Of a stretch of DNA of 33,066 nucleotides, positions 25,222-33,066 are shown piece by piece. The notes beneath the pieces were generated by a model. The model was not told the origin of the DNA, made no database searches, and saw nothing but the letters and a program-made list of their open reading frames with translations. Within the stretch, counting starts at the first letter, position 1; every line of letters starts with the position of its first letter. Source of the stretch: Bacteroidales bacterium (GTDB lineage: Bacteria; Bacteroidota; Bacteroidia; Bacteroidales; VadinHA17); assembly GCA_003141525.1 (NCBI GenBank), contig PLML01000241.1:7591-40656 (forward strand), in the 5' to 3' direction. A program made the position numbers and the translations under genes.

Positions 25222-25285
25222 GCTCGGCGTTACGACTTCCAAAGTTTAGTGTTTAGAGTTTAGAGCTTGGCGTTCAGAGTCTAGT
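25222..25285 (+). repeat. Degenerate 7-bp tandem repeat (GTTTAGA-type)
   Basis: From 25244 to 25285 there are six 7-bp units in register: GTTTAGT, GTTTAGA (twice), GCTTGGC, GTTCAGA, GTCTAGT. Weaker units (GCTCGGC, GTTACGA) precede them from 25222. A pyrimidine-rich stretch follows at about 25370-25420. Confidence 0.7.
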
Positions 25286-25465
25286 ATATAGTTTTGAAGA
25301 TCAATAACTTATGTTATCACAGGATTAAACAGAATTGTCACTGAGTCACACTGTTTCAAATCTCAAGGTCTCATCTTCTCTTCGTCTCCCATTCTCCTCT
25401 TCTCCCCTTCTTTCTTTTATAGCCTCATCTGTTATGCTGTTGTGCCATTACGCCCTATACCTTAA

Positions 25466-26011
25466 TTATTTTGACGTAATCCATGCAATAACCTTGTCTG
25501 AAGTCGGCTTGTCTTTTGAATATACTATGTCCACAAGTTTCCCATTTTCATCTATAAGATATTTCTGAAAATTCCATTTTACTTCAGAGTCCATAACCCC
25601 GTTCTTTGTTTTGGAAGTGAGCCACTGGTAAATTGGAGCCATATCATTTCCCTTGACTGATATTTTCTCCATAAGTGGAAATGTGACACCATAGTTTTCT
25701 GTACAGAATTTTCTTATCTCTGCGGCAGTTCCTGGTTCCTGGCTTGCAAAATTATTGGCGGGGAAGCCTATTATTACAAAATTATCCCGATACTTCTCAT
25801 ACACCTCTTCAAGATCCTTATATTGTGGAGTAAATCCACATTTGGAGGCCGTATTGACAATCATTACTTTCTTTCCTCTAAGAGAACTGAAATCAAAATT
25901 GTCTCCTTCCAGAGTCTTTACCTTGAAATCATAAAATCCTGAAGTCTGTGAAAAAGCAGTGAAAGAAAAAAGCATCAACGAAAATAGCAAGCTCAGTTTA
26001 TTTTTTTTCAT
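25466..26011 (-). CDS. Exported glutathione peroxidase-family protein
   Basis: This 181-residue protein is a paralogue of the enzyme at 9171-9656 with a Sec signal peptide (MKKNKLSLLFSLMLFSFTAF, cleavage near FSQ). The peroxidatic residue is C59 in NTASKCGFTPQY, with Q91 and the Trp-Asn of KWNF as catalytic partners. C103 in KFCTENYGVTFP is the likely resolving Cys. The Cys of the FPCNQFG segment in the paralogue is Ala here. It would remove peroxides in the periplasm, needing an exported thioredoxin-like reductant. It is divergent from the CAP-domain gene with 45 bp between starts. Confidence 0.92.
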   Translation of the reverse strand: MKKNKLSLLFSLMLFSFTAFSQTSGFYDFKVKTLEGDNFDFSSLRGKKVMIVNTASKCGFTPQYKDLEEVYEKYRDNFVIIGFPANNFASQEPGTAAEIRKFCTENYGVTFPLMEKISVKGNDMAPIYQWLTSKTKNGVMDSEVKWNFQKYLIDENGKLVDIVYSKDKPTSDKVIAWITSK

Positions 26012-26022
26012 GTCTAATAATA

Positions 26023-26030
26023 TAAATTTG
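26023..26030 (+). promoter_or_regulatory. -7 box TAAATTTG of the CAP-domain gene
   Basis: An exact TAnnTTTG match lies 26 bp before the ATG at 26057, inside the short divergent spacer shared with the exported peroxidase gene. Confidence 0.5.
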
Positions 26031-26056
26031 CACCTTTAACAATCCGGAGAGACGTT

Positions 26057-27043
26057 ATGTTCAAAAAGACGTGGAAACAGATAAAGATATTCACAATACT
26101 GATCATCACTTTAGTCTGTCTTCCTCATTCAATCTTTCCGAACCGGACAGATGATACCGTAAGAGATGATCTGGAAAATTATAAGAAGCTGAATGAAAGT
26201 GAACAGAGACTCACAGAATATAAAGATACTGATGAATCCCTGAAATTAAAGTTAGTTCAGCTCGATATCATAAATAAAAGCAGGAAGAGAAACAATGCTT
26301 CACCGGTAAAGCTTGACATTCTCGCCTCGCGAGTTGCGAATAAAATATGCAGGGAAGCTTCAGAGAATGAATACATCGGGCATTGGAATCTGGCAGGGGA
26401 AGAACCATATCTCAGGTACGCATTTGCCGGAGGATATGACCATGTTTCTGAAAACGCTTATGGAGAATGGTCATCAAATAATTACAACTTATCAGCTTCA
26501 CTTATCGGTCCTATGATGAAATCGGGACATAATAAATTCATGGCGGAAAGAGCTCCATATGATGGCCATAAAAAAAATATAATTGACAAATCACATAATT
26601 TCGTTGGCATCGGTTACTATCTTGCAGGGAAACAATTCAGGTACTATGAGGAGTTTATTGACAGGTATTTTGAATTTGAGAATATTCCTTCAGAGGTGAG
26701 AGTTGGAGAACCTTGCAAAATAACGATAAGAACCAACGGGCTGAACTTTTTATATTATATTATTATCTATCGGGAGAATTGGCCACAACCTCTTACACCT
26801 GAACAAATAATCAAAAGAGGAAGTTACCGGGATTATACAAATGAAATATACAAAGAAATTGCTGCCTGGGAACTCTCAAGGTACAGGAACGGGAATATAT
26901 ATGAGATTCCATTAAGTTTTTCTCAGGAAGGGTTATTCTATATTCAGATTTATTCCAATGAAAAAGAGATAACAAAACCGGCGTCTCTCAATACAAAAGG
27001 AAAGGCGCCGGGAAGTGGTATTGTAATTAAGGTTAATAAATAA
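26057..27043 (+). CDS. Exported CAP-domain (SCP-like) protein
   Basis: This 328-residue protein has an N-terminal hydrophobic signal (about residues 10-27). A CAP domain spans about 65-215: LVQLDIINKSRKRN, GHWN with H109, VSEN with E132, and the second His in DGHKKNIIDKSHNFVGIGY. These His and Glu residues form the usual CAP cavity. A C-terminal beta-rich region of about 110 residues follows, possibly a separate binding domain. Substrate and role of bacterial CAP proteins are mostly unknown. The stop codon is 9 bp from that of the converging DUF6263 gene. Confidence 0.87.
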   Translation: MFKKTWKQIKIFTILIITLVCLPHSIFPNRTDDTVRDDLENYKKLNESEQRLTEYKDTDESLKLKLVQLDIINKSRKRNNASPVKLDILASRVANKICREASENEYIGHWNLAGEEPYLRYAFAGGYDHVSENAYGEWSSNNYNLSASLIGPMMKSGHNKFMAERAPYDGHKKNIIDKSHNFVGIGYYLAGKQFRYYEEFIDRYFEFENIPSEVRVGEPCKITIRTNGLNFLYYIIIYRENWPQPLTPEQIIKRGSYRDYTNEIYKEIAAWELSRYRNGNIYEIPLSFSQEGLFYIQIYSNEKEITKPASLNTKGKAPGSGIVIKVNK

Positions 27044-27052
27044 GCTAACCGT

Positions 27053-27934
27053 CTATTTTACAATTTCATTTGTGGATGTTATTGTCATGACCACAGGGAA
27101 TGACATATTCTGATCGGGTATATCAATATTGCCTGTCATCTTGGAAACAACAGATTGCTTAATAAAATAACCTTCATTTACAGCAAAAAGCAAAGTTTGA
27201 GTTCCGGTAAATGGTCCGCTTGTATGTATTTCCATGCCCTGAGATTGAGTAGTCATTTTTCTGGTTCCCGTAAGTGTTGCAGAAATCTTTGCGCAGTCAA
27301 CTCCATTTATTTTTTCAATTCCTTCAAATTTGTAACTGGTCGCTACCGGCATCCATATTGTATTGGTTTGTGTTTTGCTGTCAATAGTATCATTTGAAGT
27401 CCATGTGTCCCCTTCTATAACAGGGTTGTTCGGCAAAGCAGGAAAATAGCCTAGAAATGATTGACCCAGATTACTTTCTCCGCTTCCTTCAACATTAAAA
27501 ACAATTTTAGAAGCGCCTGAAAGGTCTACAATTTTACCTGAAGGTGAGATTACCAAATTAAGTACTTTTCCTATAACATCATTGACAGATCCGCCTCCGG
27601 TTCCCTGTGGAGATTCTACACTTTGTCCCATGGTATCAATCTTTATTTCCAGGTTCAGGTTTTCACCTAGTTTCCCTGCTGATTTTACCTCGCATCCGAA
27701 TGCCATTGATACATTAACCAGCATCGATTGTCCATTGACATCCATATCCTGAACCATTTTAGTTTCGGAAAGATATTTGACATAATCGGCTGCCGGATAG
27801 TTGTATTCAAGTTTAACGCCTCCTCTTTTAAGAGCTTCGCCAGATTTTTTTTGTGAATAACCTATAGAATTGATCCCGGATAATGCCAGGATCAATCCTG
27901 TAATAACTAAATTCTTTACATTTAGATTTTTCAT
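27053..27934 (-). CDS. Exported DUF6263-family protein
   Basis: This 293-residue protein has a signal peptide (residues 1-27, ending in GYSQ) and a long beta-rich mature part. The sequence VLNLVISPSGKIVDLSG and the segment FPALPNNPVIEGDTWTSNDT are typical of DUF6263 proteins of Bacteroidota. No catalytic motif is visible. It is probably periplasmic or surface-exposed. The gene converges on the CAP-domain gene with 9 bp between stops. Confidence 0.75.
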   Translation of the reverse strand: MKNLNVKNLVITGLILALSGINSIGYSQKKSGEALKRGGVKLEYNYPAADYVKYLSETKMVQDMDVNGQSMLVNVSMAFGCEVKSAGKLGENLNLEIKIDTMGQSVESPQGTGGGSVNDVIGKVLNLVISPSGKIVDLSGASKIVFNVEGSGESNLGQSFLGYFPALPNNPVIEGDTWTSNDTIDSKTQTNTIWMPVATSYKFEGIEKINGVDCAKISATLTGTRKMTTQSQGMEIHTSGPFTGTQTLLFAVNEGYFIKQSVVSKMTGNIDIPDQNMSFPVVMTITSTNEIVK

Positions 27935-28219
27935 TTATAAATGATTTTTTTAAAATATTCGAAAGTTTTTGGTAATCTTATTCACAAATATCACACTTTT
28001 ATTTTAATTATCTGGTAAATAAGAGCGAAGATAATCTTGATGATTGAGTTATATAATAGATAAATATTCAGATTCTTTACTTCACGATTTGCTGAAATGT
28101 TACATAATGGACATAATGATTTATCTTATGCCCATCAAATATATCCATATTGTTTAATTTAGCTTAGGATAAACTTTTGGGATAGCGGTCTTTTAATATA
28201 AAACCTAAATATATAAATT
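27935..28219. other. Divergent spacer of 285 bp
   Basis: AT-rich spacer between the divergent DUF6263 and PQQ-propeller genes. I see no gene, RNA or strong repeat. TGTTA-N6-GGACA at about 28099 is a weak partial match to the Crp/Fnr-type form. Confidence 0.4.
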
Positions 28220-29539
28220 ATGACAAAATTTAAATCAATTATCATTTGTATTTCAGTTGCACTGCTCATGGCGTGTAAAAGCAACATAAATAAAGAATCC
28301 GCTTTCTTTCATGCAGATTCCAGTCATTCCGGATTCTACAACACATTGGGTATAAAACAACTTCATGGGGTAAAATGGAGTTTCAAGACAGCAGGAAGGG
28401 TATTTTCATCTCCTCTGATTTGCGATAACACAGTATTTATTGGCAGCGATGACAGCTCATTTTATGCACTGAATGCGAAAGACGGTAAATTATTATGGAA
28501 ATTAAGAACAGCCGGACGTGTAAGTTCCTCAGCAGCAATTTATAACTATAAAGTATATGTGATTAGTTTTGATGGATATATCTATTGTCTTGACCAGGAT
28601 TCAGGTAAAGAATTATGGAAATTCAAAACTGCAGGAGAAAGTGTTTTTGCAGCGCCAGGCATACATGGAATACCTGAAAGAGACAAGCCTTTGGATGATC
28701 CATGAGACATGTACCTTTCTTCACCGGTTGTTGCAAATGGAAATGTATATTTTGGATGTGGTGCAGGAGTATTTTATGCTCTTGATTGCATTACAGGCAA
28801 AAAAAAATGGGAGTTTAAAACAAATGGGGTAATTCATTCTTCCCCTGCTTATTCTGACAGCACAGTGTTTTTTGGAAGTTGGGACAGCTACATGTATGCT
28901 TTGAATTCAGTAAATGGATCGTTGAAATGGAAGTTTAAAACCGGAATTGATACAGTATATTATAATCAAGTTGGATTTCAATCTTCTCCTGTAGTGTATA
29001 AAGGAGTTGTCTATTCAGGCTGTCGTGATGCAAATGTCTGGGCAATTGATGCAATAACCGGAGAACTGAAATGGAAATATTATAATAATGGCTCGTGGGT
29101 AATAGTTACCCCCGCCTTACACAATGATACACTTTACTTTACAACTTCTGATACTCACAAATTCATTGCTTTAAGTGCAACTGATGGAAAAATTTTGTAC
29201 ACGGGCAATTGCAAGACCTTTGGTTTTTCATCGCCTGCTATAACCGATGGTACTGTATACCTGGGAAATTTCGGTGGCAGTTTAATGGCTTTTAAATCGA
29301 AAAATGGAGATCCGATATGGGAATTCAGGACCGAAGCCGCCAAAATCAATAAGGATTCAGTAATTACCAGCAAAGGGGAATTTGATTTGCCTAAAATATT
29401 TAAAGAGGACAGTTACTCCGGCATGATGAAAGCTATGGATATCTTGTATTCTCTTGGATCCATCCTTTCATCACCTGCGATCGCCAATGGTATAATTTAT
29501 TTTGGTAGTACCGATGGAAACGTTTACGCATTATATTAA
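28220..29539 (+). pseudogene. PQQ-type beta-propeller lipoprotein (BamB-like), interrupted by a single TGA
   Basis: The frame encodes a lipoprotein signal (lipobox LMAC, C19), then repeated propeller blades of the form V-Y-x-G-S-x-D-x-x-x-Y-A-L-x-x-x-x-G-x-x-x-W-x-F. Codon 162 at 28703-28705 is TGA in the context LDDP-stop-DMYLSSPVV, and the same frame continues with more blades to 29539. Related proteins have Trp here, so TGG has probably mutated to TGA. Full length would be 439 residues with about seven blades. TGA is a normal stop elsewhere in the window (SixA, HdrC-like). It is either a recent pseudogene, a sequencing error, or a gene needing readthrough. It resembles BamB, or YncE-like and alcohol-dehydrogenase-like propellers, but has no evident PQQ-binding dehydrogenase residues. 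Confidence 0.8.
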
Positions 29540-29547
29540 TTGAGGCT

Positions 29548-29567
29548 CTTCGCAGCAAGCTATGAAG
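29548..29567 (+). repeat. Small hairpin repeat, copy 1 (loop CAGCAAGCTA)
   Basis: CTTCG-CAGCAAGCTA-TGAAG folds as a 5-bp stem with one G-T pair. Its loop matches that of the hairpin exactly 60 bp downstream except for one base. Confidence 0.6.
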
Positions 29568-29607
29568 AATCTTCGATCCCCTAATGTAAATTCTTAATGC
29601 TCGCTGA

Positions 29608-29627
29608 CTCCGCAGCAAGCAACGGAG
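29608..29627 (+). repeat. Small hairpin repeat, copy 2 (loop CAGCAAGCAA)
   Basis: CTCCG-CAGCAAGCAA-CGGAG folds as a perfect 5-bp stem. Compared with copy 1 the middle base pair changes from T-A to C-G on both arms, a compensatory change. Both copies are followed by AAT. Confidence 0.6.
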
Positions 29628-29764
29628 AATGCGCTCGCGGGGATTCAACAATGACAAATTGGGAAAAGGCATTTCATTACATTTGTATATATACTGCTGA
29701 AGTGGAACTTCATAGAAAATTATCAAATTGCCCATGATATATTATGAAATCAGGAAATTTATGA

Positions 29765-29772
29765 TACTTTTG
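29765..29772 (+). promoter_or_regulatory. -7 box TACTTTTG of tRNA-Pro
   Basis: An exact TAnnTTTG match lies 42 bp before the first base of the tRNA. No -33 element is clear. Confidence 0.45.
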
Positions 29773-29814
29773 CGCTTCAATTTATTGCCTTCATCAAGGT
29801 TTCGGCGGTCGAAG

Positions 29815-29889
<75 letters not shown>

Positions 29890-29890
29890 C

Positions 29891-30016
29891 AAAAGAAAAA
29901 GCCTGGAACGATAGTGCCGGGCTTTGTTTTTCCGTAGCGTTGAAAGCTTGCTTTTAAAAACGTAAGGAAAAGCAAAGCCCGAAAATGAGCGCAGCGAATG
30001 GCAGGCTTTTTCTTTT
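29891..30016 (+). repeat. Nested long palindrome directly after tRNA-Pro
   Basis: A perfect 15-bp outer inverted repeat, AAAAGAAAAAGCCTG at 29891-29905 and its complement at 30002-30016, encloses a 16-bp inner inverted repeat (29918-29933 with 29966-29981, one G-T pair). The 126-nt unit begins one base after the tRNA (discriminator A, then C). The 3' end is T-rich and may also end tRNA transcription. Confidence 0.85.
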
Positions 30017-30078
30017 AGTTTCCCTCCCAAAGGATCACCGAAAGTAATCCTGCTTCCTCAACAATTGAATATCAATAT

Positions 30079-30102
30079 GTTAGAATAGTCTAACTTTTTT
30101 TT
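30079..30102 (+). terminator. Possible intrinsic terminator
   Basis: A 6-bp perfect stem GTTAGA-ATAG-TCTAAC is followed by eight T. The stem is short and AT-rich. It would end transcripts coming from the tRNA-Pro region. The remaining sequence 30103-30256 is AT-rich with nothing else I can name. Confidence 0.4.
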
Positions 30103-30256
30103 AATTTGATAAATTGCATACTATTTGTATACAATTCCAAGCATCATAATACTCTGAAATATTACTGTTAATAACACACATTTAAATAATAAGTCACCGG
30201 AGATGATTTCCGAGAGCTTCCAATAACTTAATGTTTTCAATATATTATATTTCTTC

Positions 30257-32611
30257 CTAAAGCATCCCCTGCTCTTCCATCCATTTCCTTACTCTTTCAT
30301 GCCCTGCCTGATATTTTGCTTCAACGTTTTGCAGAATCTTTTGAAATCTTTCTTCGTTGCGGATGCTTTCAAAAAGGGGATCATTCTTTAAATAGGTTAG
30401 CCACCACAATGGATAAAAATTCATTGTATTAAAATCATCAAGATATTGATAAGCCTTTGTCTTGTTGCCTAAAAAAGCATAAACACCTGCCAGATCATAT
30501 TGAGCTCGTTTGGTACTTGCATTATCTCTGTTCAGTTTAATACTTTCTGTACCGTACTTGATTTGTTCATTAAAATAGTATTCTGCTTCTTTATGTTTGC
30601 CCACTTTCCAAAAAGCATATCCGACACGATCAGATGAGTAAAGATTTAACTTTTCTGTTTTTTTATAATACTCAACATTTTTTTTTGCAAGAATGTATGC
30701 TTCTTCGTCATGACCTGCCATACTATACCAATCAATATTAGGAATAAATGTTGAGTCAATTCTATTTGCCTTCTCATTAAAAAGTATAGCATTTTCAAAA
30801 TTTTCACTTTCAAATTCCGGATACGCTAAACAAGAGAAATATTCTAATGAATCTTTATCCAATTTAAATTTTTCCTCAATATAGTATTTTGCCTTTTCAA
30901 TGAATCCAAGCCACCCATATACATCAAATAAATTTCGTAATAAAGCTGGACGCTCATCTCCACGAATGAGGTTTAATGCTTTATAATAGCTTTCCAGACC
31001 TTTGACATAATCGTTTATTATCCATGTAAGAATGAATCCCTTTCTTTCGTACGCTGCATAATAATTTGGATTAATTTTTAATGCTTTATCAAAATTATTT
31101 AAGGCTTCTTCAAAGTTTCCATTCTCATAGTAATACTTGCCTTTTAAAAAATATGCTTCATCCAGTTGATCATCAATGGAAATAGCCTTATTGACCAGAA
31201 CAAGACAAGAATCCAGAAAACCTACTTTGAAATAATTTTGATAGTAGTACCTGCCGTAATATGCACTTGCTAAACCAGTATAAGCCTTAGCGAAAACAGA
31301 ATCTATTACCAGGGCAGCTTTATAAAAAGTAGCAGCATCTTGATAAGAACTTATATTTCGGGTTTTCTGATAATCTTTCTGATAATCGTTTGCTTTGAGG
31401 TATAAATTATACGCTGCAAGATTAGCAGTTGGGACTTTTTTAATCAGTTCCTTTTCAGCAGGGGTAATTATTGTGTGCAATTCACCAGCAATTGTTTCTG
31501 CCACTTCACTCTGGACAGAAAAAATGTCTTTCCAGTTTCTGTCATATTCATTTGCCCATGCATGACTTTCTTTATTACTTGCTTTTATTAGCTGGACAAT
31601 TAACCTTACGTTATCTCCAGATTTTTGAAAACTACCTTCGAGTAAATATGCTACTCCAAGTTCCTGACCAATGGTATAAGTGGTTTTTTTAGTACTACGG
31701 TATTGTTCCACTGATGTTCTGGACAATACCCTCAAATCATTAAACTTTTGCAGGTGAAGCAGAATTGCATCCATCGTACCATCAGCAAGGTATTGTTGAG
31801 CAGGGTCATCACTTAGAGATTTAAATGGTAGTACTGCAATTGATTTTTCAAGCTGTTCTTTTGGTTTAGAAAGTGTCGGGATTAAGAAATACCCAATCAT
31901 AATCAGTGCTAATATTATAACAGATGAAATAATGATTTTTGCTTTAAGATTCTTTTTGGGTTTAGGTGTTGAAGTAACAATCTCTTTTAAAGACTCTCCA
32001 TCTTGCTGATTATGTTTCTTTATTGCGTGAATAATCTCTTTAACAGCATTTGCCACCTTGTTAATCTGATCACGATAATAAGCTTTATTAAGGTTTTTGT
32101 CAGGATTATCTGAAGGGTTTAATGGTCTGTTCACACCTGATGCCTTATAAATAAATTCTATGCATCGCAGCACTCCGCCTATTTCATTTTCAAGAAGGGT
32201 TTTATCTTCGGGGTCAAGATCATTAATCTTAATTGGCAATATCCTGCTTGCTACATTTCCACTTGAAAGTCTGATATCTCTTCCGAACTGATCTTCCTTT
32301 GCCCGTTTGTTAAAGGCAACAAACTCATGTTGCCATGCAAAACTTTTTAAGTCACAATAGGTTTGTGAGATTATGGGGATGAAAATTAGACATTTTAGTT
32401 TCTTAGCCAACGATTCGTCTACAATATGCGTTTCAAGCAGACCATCTTGTGGATTGACATCGAAGTAAATGGATATGTCTTCTTTAAAGGTGGCATGTAG
32501 CTCCCGTTTTAAATTATCTACAAACTCTGTCACCCAGCCATCGTATTCATTGTCTTTCTGACGGTAGCTGATGAAGATATCATATTCGTAGCCTTGGACG
32601 AGACTTGCCAT
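30257..32611 (-). CDS. TIR domain - TM - TolB-like - TPR protein
   Basis: This 784-residue protein has an N-terminal TIR domain (about 8-165, EYDIFISYRQKD). It includes a C-x6-W-x-x-E-like helix in which E96 (FAWQHEF) is at the place of the catalytic Glu of TIR NADases. One membrane helix follows (about 224-246), then a TolB-like/FlgO-type N-terminal domain (256-355, KSIAVLPFKSLSDDPAQQYL and LADGTMDAILLHL). TPR repeats fill about 385-760. The TIR side should be cytoplasmic and the TPR side outside. Similar domain orders occur with adenylate cyclase or kinase heads in signalling proteins of Bacteroidota. It could be a stress or phage sensor, or simple signalling; no partner effector gene is nearby. 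It stands alone with its own promoter. Confidence 0.88.
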   Translation of the reverse strand: MASLVQGYEYDIFISYRQKDNEYDGWVTEFVDNLKRELHATFKEDISIYFDVNPQDGLLETHIVDESLAKKLKCLIFIPIISQTYCDLKSFAWQHEFVAFNKRAKEDQFGRDIRLSSGNVASRILPIKINDLDPEDKTLLENEIGGVLRCIEFIYKASGVNRPLNPSDNPDKNLNKAYYRDQINKVANAVKEIIHAIKKHNQQDGESLKEIVTSTPKPKKNLKAKIIISSVIILALIMIGYFLIPTLSKPKEQLEKSIAVLPFKSLSDDPAQQYLADGTMDAILLHLQKFNDLRVLSRTSVEQYRSTKKTTYTIGQELGVAYLLEGSFQKSGDNVRLIVQLIKASNKESHAWANEYDRNWKDIFSVQSEVAETIAGELHTIITPAEKELIKKVPTANLAAYNLYLKANDYQKDYQKTRNISSYQDAATFYKAALVIDSVFAKAYTGLASAYYGRYYYQNYFKVGFLDSCLVLVNKAISIDDQLDEAYFLKGKYYYENGNFEEALNNFDKALKINPNYYAAYERKGFILTWIINDYVKGLESYYKALNLIRGDERPALLRNLFDVYGWLGFIEKAKYYIEEKFKLDKDSLEYFSCLAYPEFESENFENAILFNEKANRIDSTFIPNIDWYSMAGHDEEAYILAKKNVEYYKKTEKLNLYSSDRVGYAFWKVGKHKEAEYYFNEQIKYGTESIKLNRDNASTKRAQYDLAGVYAFLGNKTKAYQYLDDFNTMNFYPLWWLTYLKNDPLFESIRNEERFQKILQNVEAKYQAGHERVRKWMEEQGML

Positions 32612-32629
32612 GATAGTTATTTATTATGA

Positions 32630-32661
32630 TAAAGTTACGAAAGACAACAACGTAAGCCAAA
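32630..32661 (-). promoter_or_regulatory. Promoter of the TIR gene (TTTG-N20-TAACTTTA)
   Basis: On the minus strand TTTG (32661-32658) and TAACTTTA (32637-32630) are 20 bp apart, as in the Fur-family promoter. The -7 box ends 18 bp before the ATG at 32611. A TCCATCCA/TGGATGGA inverted repeat (32668-32675 and 32693-32700) lies just upstream. Confidence 0.6.
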
Positions 32662-33066
32662 TAAAAATCCATCCACCACAGTTTAACTAAGATGGATGGA
32701 AGATGCTTTAACTAACTCGTATGACTATTGTTGCTTGTAACGTTCGATGCTATTTTAAGTAAGAAATTGTTGACTTCGTACTTGTCAGCCGTCACAAAAG
32801 TTAATGCGGGGCAGAATGCTCGAATACCCACTGAAACCCTTTTTACTGCTTCACTTTGTAACATCCGTGTTATTTGACACTTTTATGTCAGAAGAATTAT
32901 CGTCCTTAATAAAAGCTAATGTTGAGTATTTAGTAAGTTTATATTTATAAATTGAGTAAAACAACATATCAACATACCTAAACAATAAAATGATGACACA
33001 CGGAAGAATATAATACTCCCCAAAATAAGGAACACTGGTTAAGTTGAAAATTATCAATTAAATTTA
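32662..33066. other. Right-hand intergenic region, no convincing gene
   Basis: About 400 bp of spacer run from the TIR promoter to the window edge. Apart from the small inverted repeat near 32668-32700 and a low-confidence small ORF (32851-33057, minus), I see no recognisable RNA, repeat or mobile element. Confidence 0.4.
32851..33057 (-). CDS. Possible small membrane protein ORF (uncertain)
   Basis: This 68-codon ORF would encode a hydrophobic segment (YYILPCVIILLFRYVDMLFY) followed by a polar tail. It matches no family I know. The start is close to the window edge, so upstream support cannot be judged. It may be chance in AT-rich sequence. Confidence 0.2.
   Translation of the reverse strand: MIIFNLTSVPYFGEYYILPCVIILLFRYVDMLFYSIYKYKLTKYSTLAFIKDDNSSDIKVSNNTDVTK

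Noticed and set aside
28703-28705. TGA read as Trp by an altered genetic code
   Set aside because: TGA ends several intact genes here (SixA, the HdrC-like gene at 5880-6239, the membrane CCG protein), so a general recoding does not fit.
29433-29735. Minus-strand ORF of 100 codons after the propeller gene
   Set aside because: It overlaps the 3' end of the propeller frame and the hairpin repeats, and has no family features.

Overview
The window comes from a member of the Bacteroidota, probably a Bacteroidales-like anaerobe or microaerophile. The grounds are protein families typical of the phylum (DUF3788, DUF3795, DUF6263, a TIR/TolB-like/TPR protein), few Shine-Dalgarno sequences, and repeated TAnnTTTG-type -7 boxes, which is the promoter form of this phylum. 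TGA and TAG are both used as ordinary stops, so the genetic code is standard.

Layout. 1-3359 (+) is the 3' part of purL, cut by the window edge. A small lipoprotein faces it (3349-3900, -). 3992-9042 (-) is a tight five-gene operon of heterodisulfide-reductase-like proteins in the order HdrC, HdrB, short HdrA, HdrC, and a membrane-anchored double-CCG protein. 9171-11161 (-) holds a glutathione peroxidase, a DUF3788 protein, a Cys-rich DUF3795 protein and a small secreted protein. 11349-13496 (+) is an operon of a sulfide:quinone oxidoreductase-like flavoprotein, a single-cysteine TusE/DsrC protein and a DsrE2-like protein, closed by a clear terminator. 13627-15132 (+) is a large cysteine-desulfurase-like PLP enzyme. 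15202-18828 (+) is ETF:quinone oxidoreductase followed by a fused EtfB-EtfA. 18968-19753 (+) is a Fur/PerR-family regulator with a palindromic operator, then a ferritin-like gene broken by an amber codon and an internal deletion.

19813-25212 is a polyphosphate/energy neighbourhood: CHAD protein (-), phosphofructokinase, SixA phosphatase, polyphosphate kinase and an ICMT-like methyltransferase (+). 25466-27934 has an exported glutathione peroxidase, a CAP-domain protein and a DUF6263 protein. 28220-29539 (+) is a PQQ-type beta-propeller lipoprotein interrupted by one TGA. tRNA-Pro(TGG) lies at 29815-29889 and is followed by a 126-nt nested palindrome. 30257-32611 (-) is a TIR-TM-TolB-like-TPR protein.

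Main idea. The Hdr operon and the SQR/TusE/DsrE2 operon lie about 2.3 kb apart. Their promoter regions carry related TGTTA-N6-TAAMA sequences directly after the -7 box. Gene order and protein lengths of the Hdr set recall the sHdr sulfane-sulfur-oxidising complex (C1-B1-A-C2-B2), but the last member is fused to a heme-b-like membrane domain, as in HdrDE, DsrMK and EMO proteins. The window may therefore encode a membrane-coupled persulfide oxidation (or reduction) route feeding the quinone pool, with sulfur passed from SQR or a desulfurase through DsrE2 and TusE/DsrC. This is inference from sequence and context. The ETF/ETF-QO pair next to it is a second, possibly independent, route to quinone.
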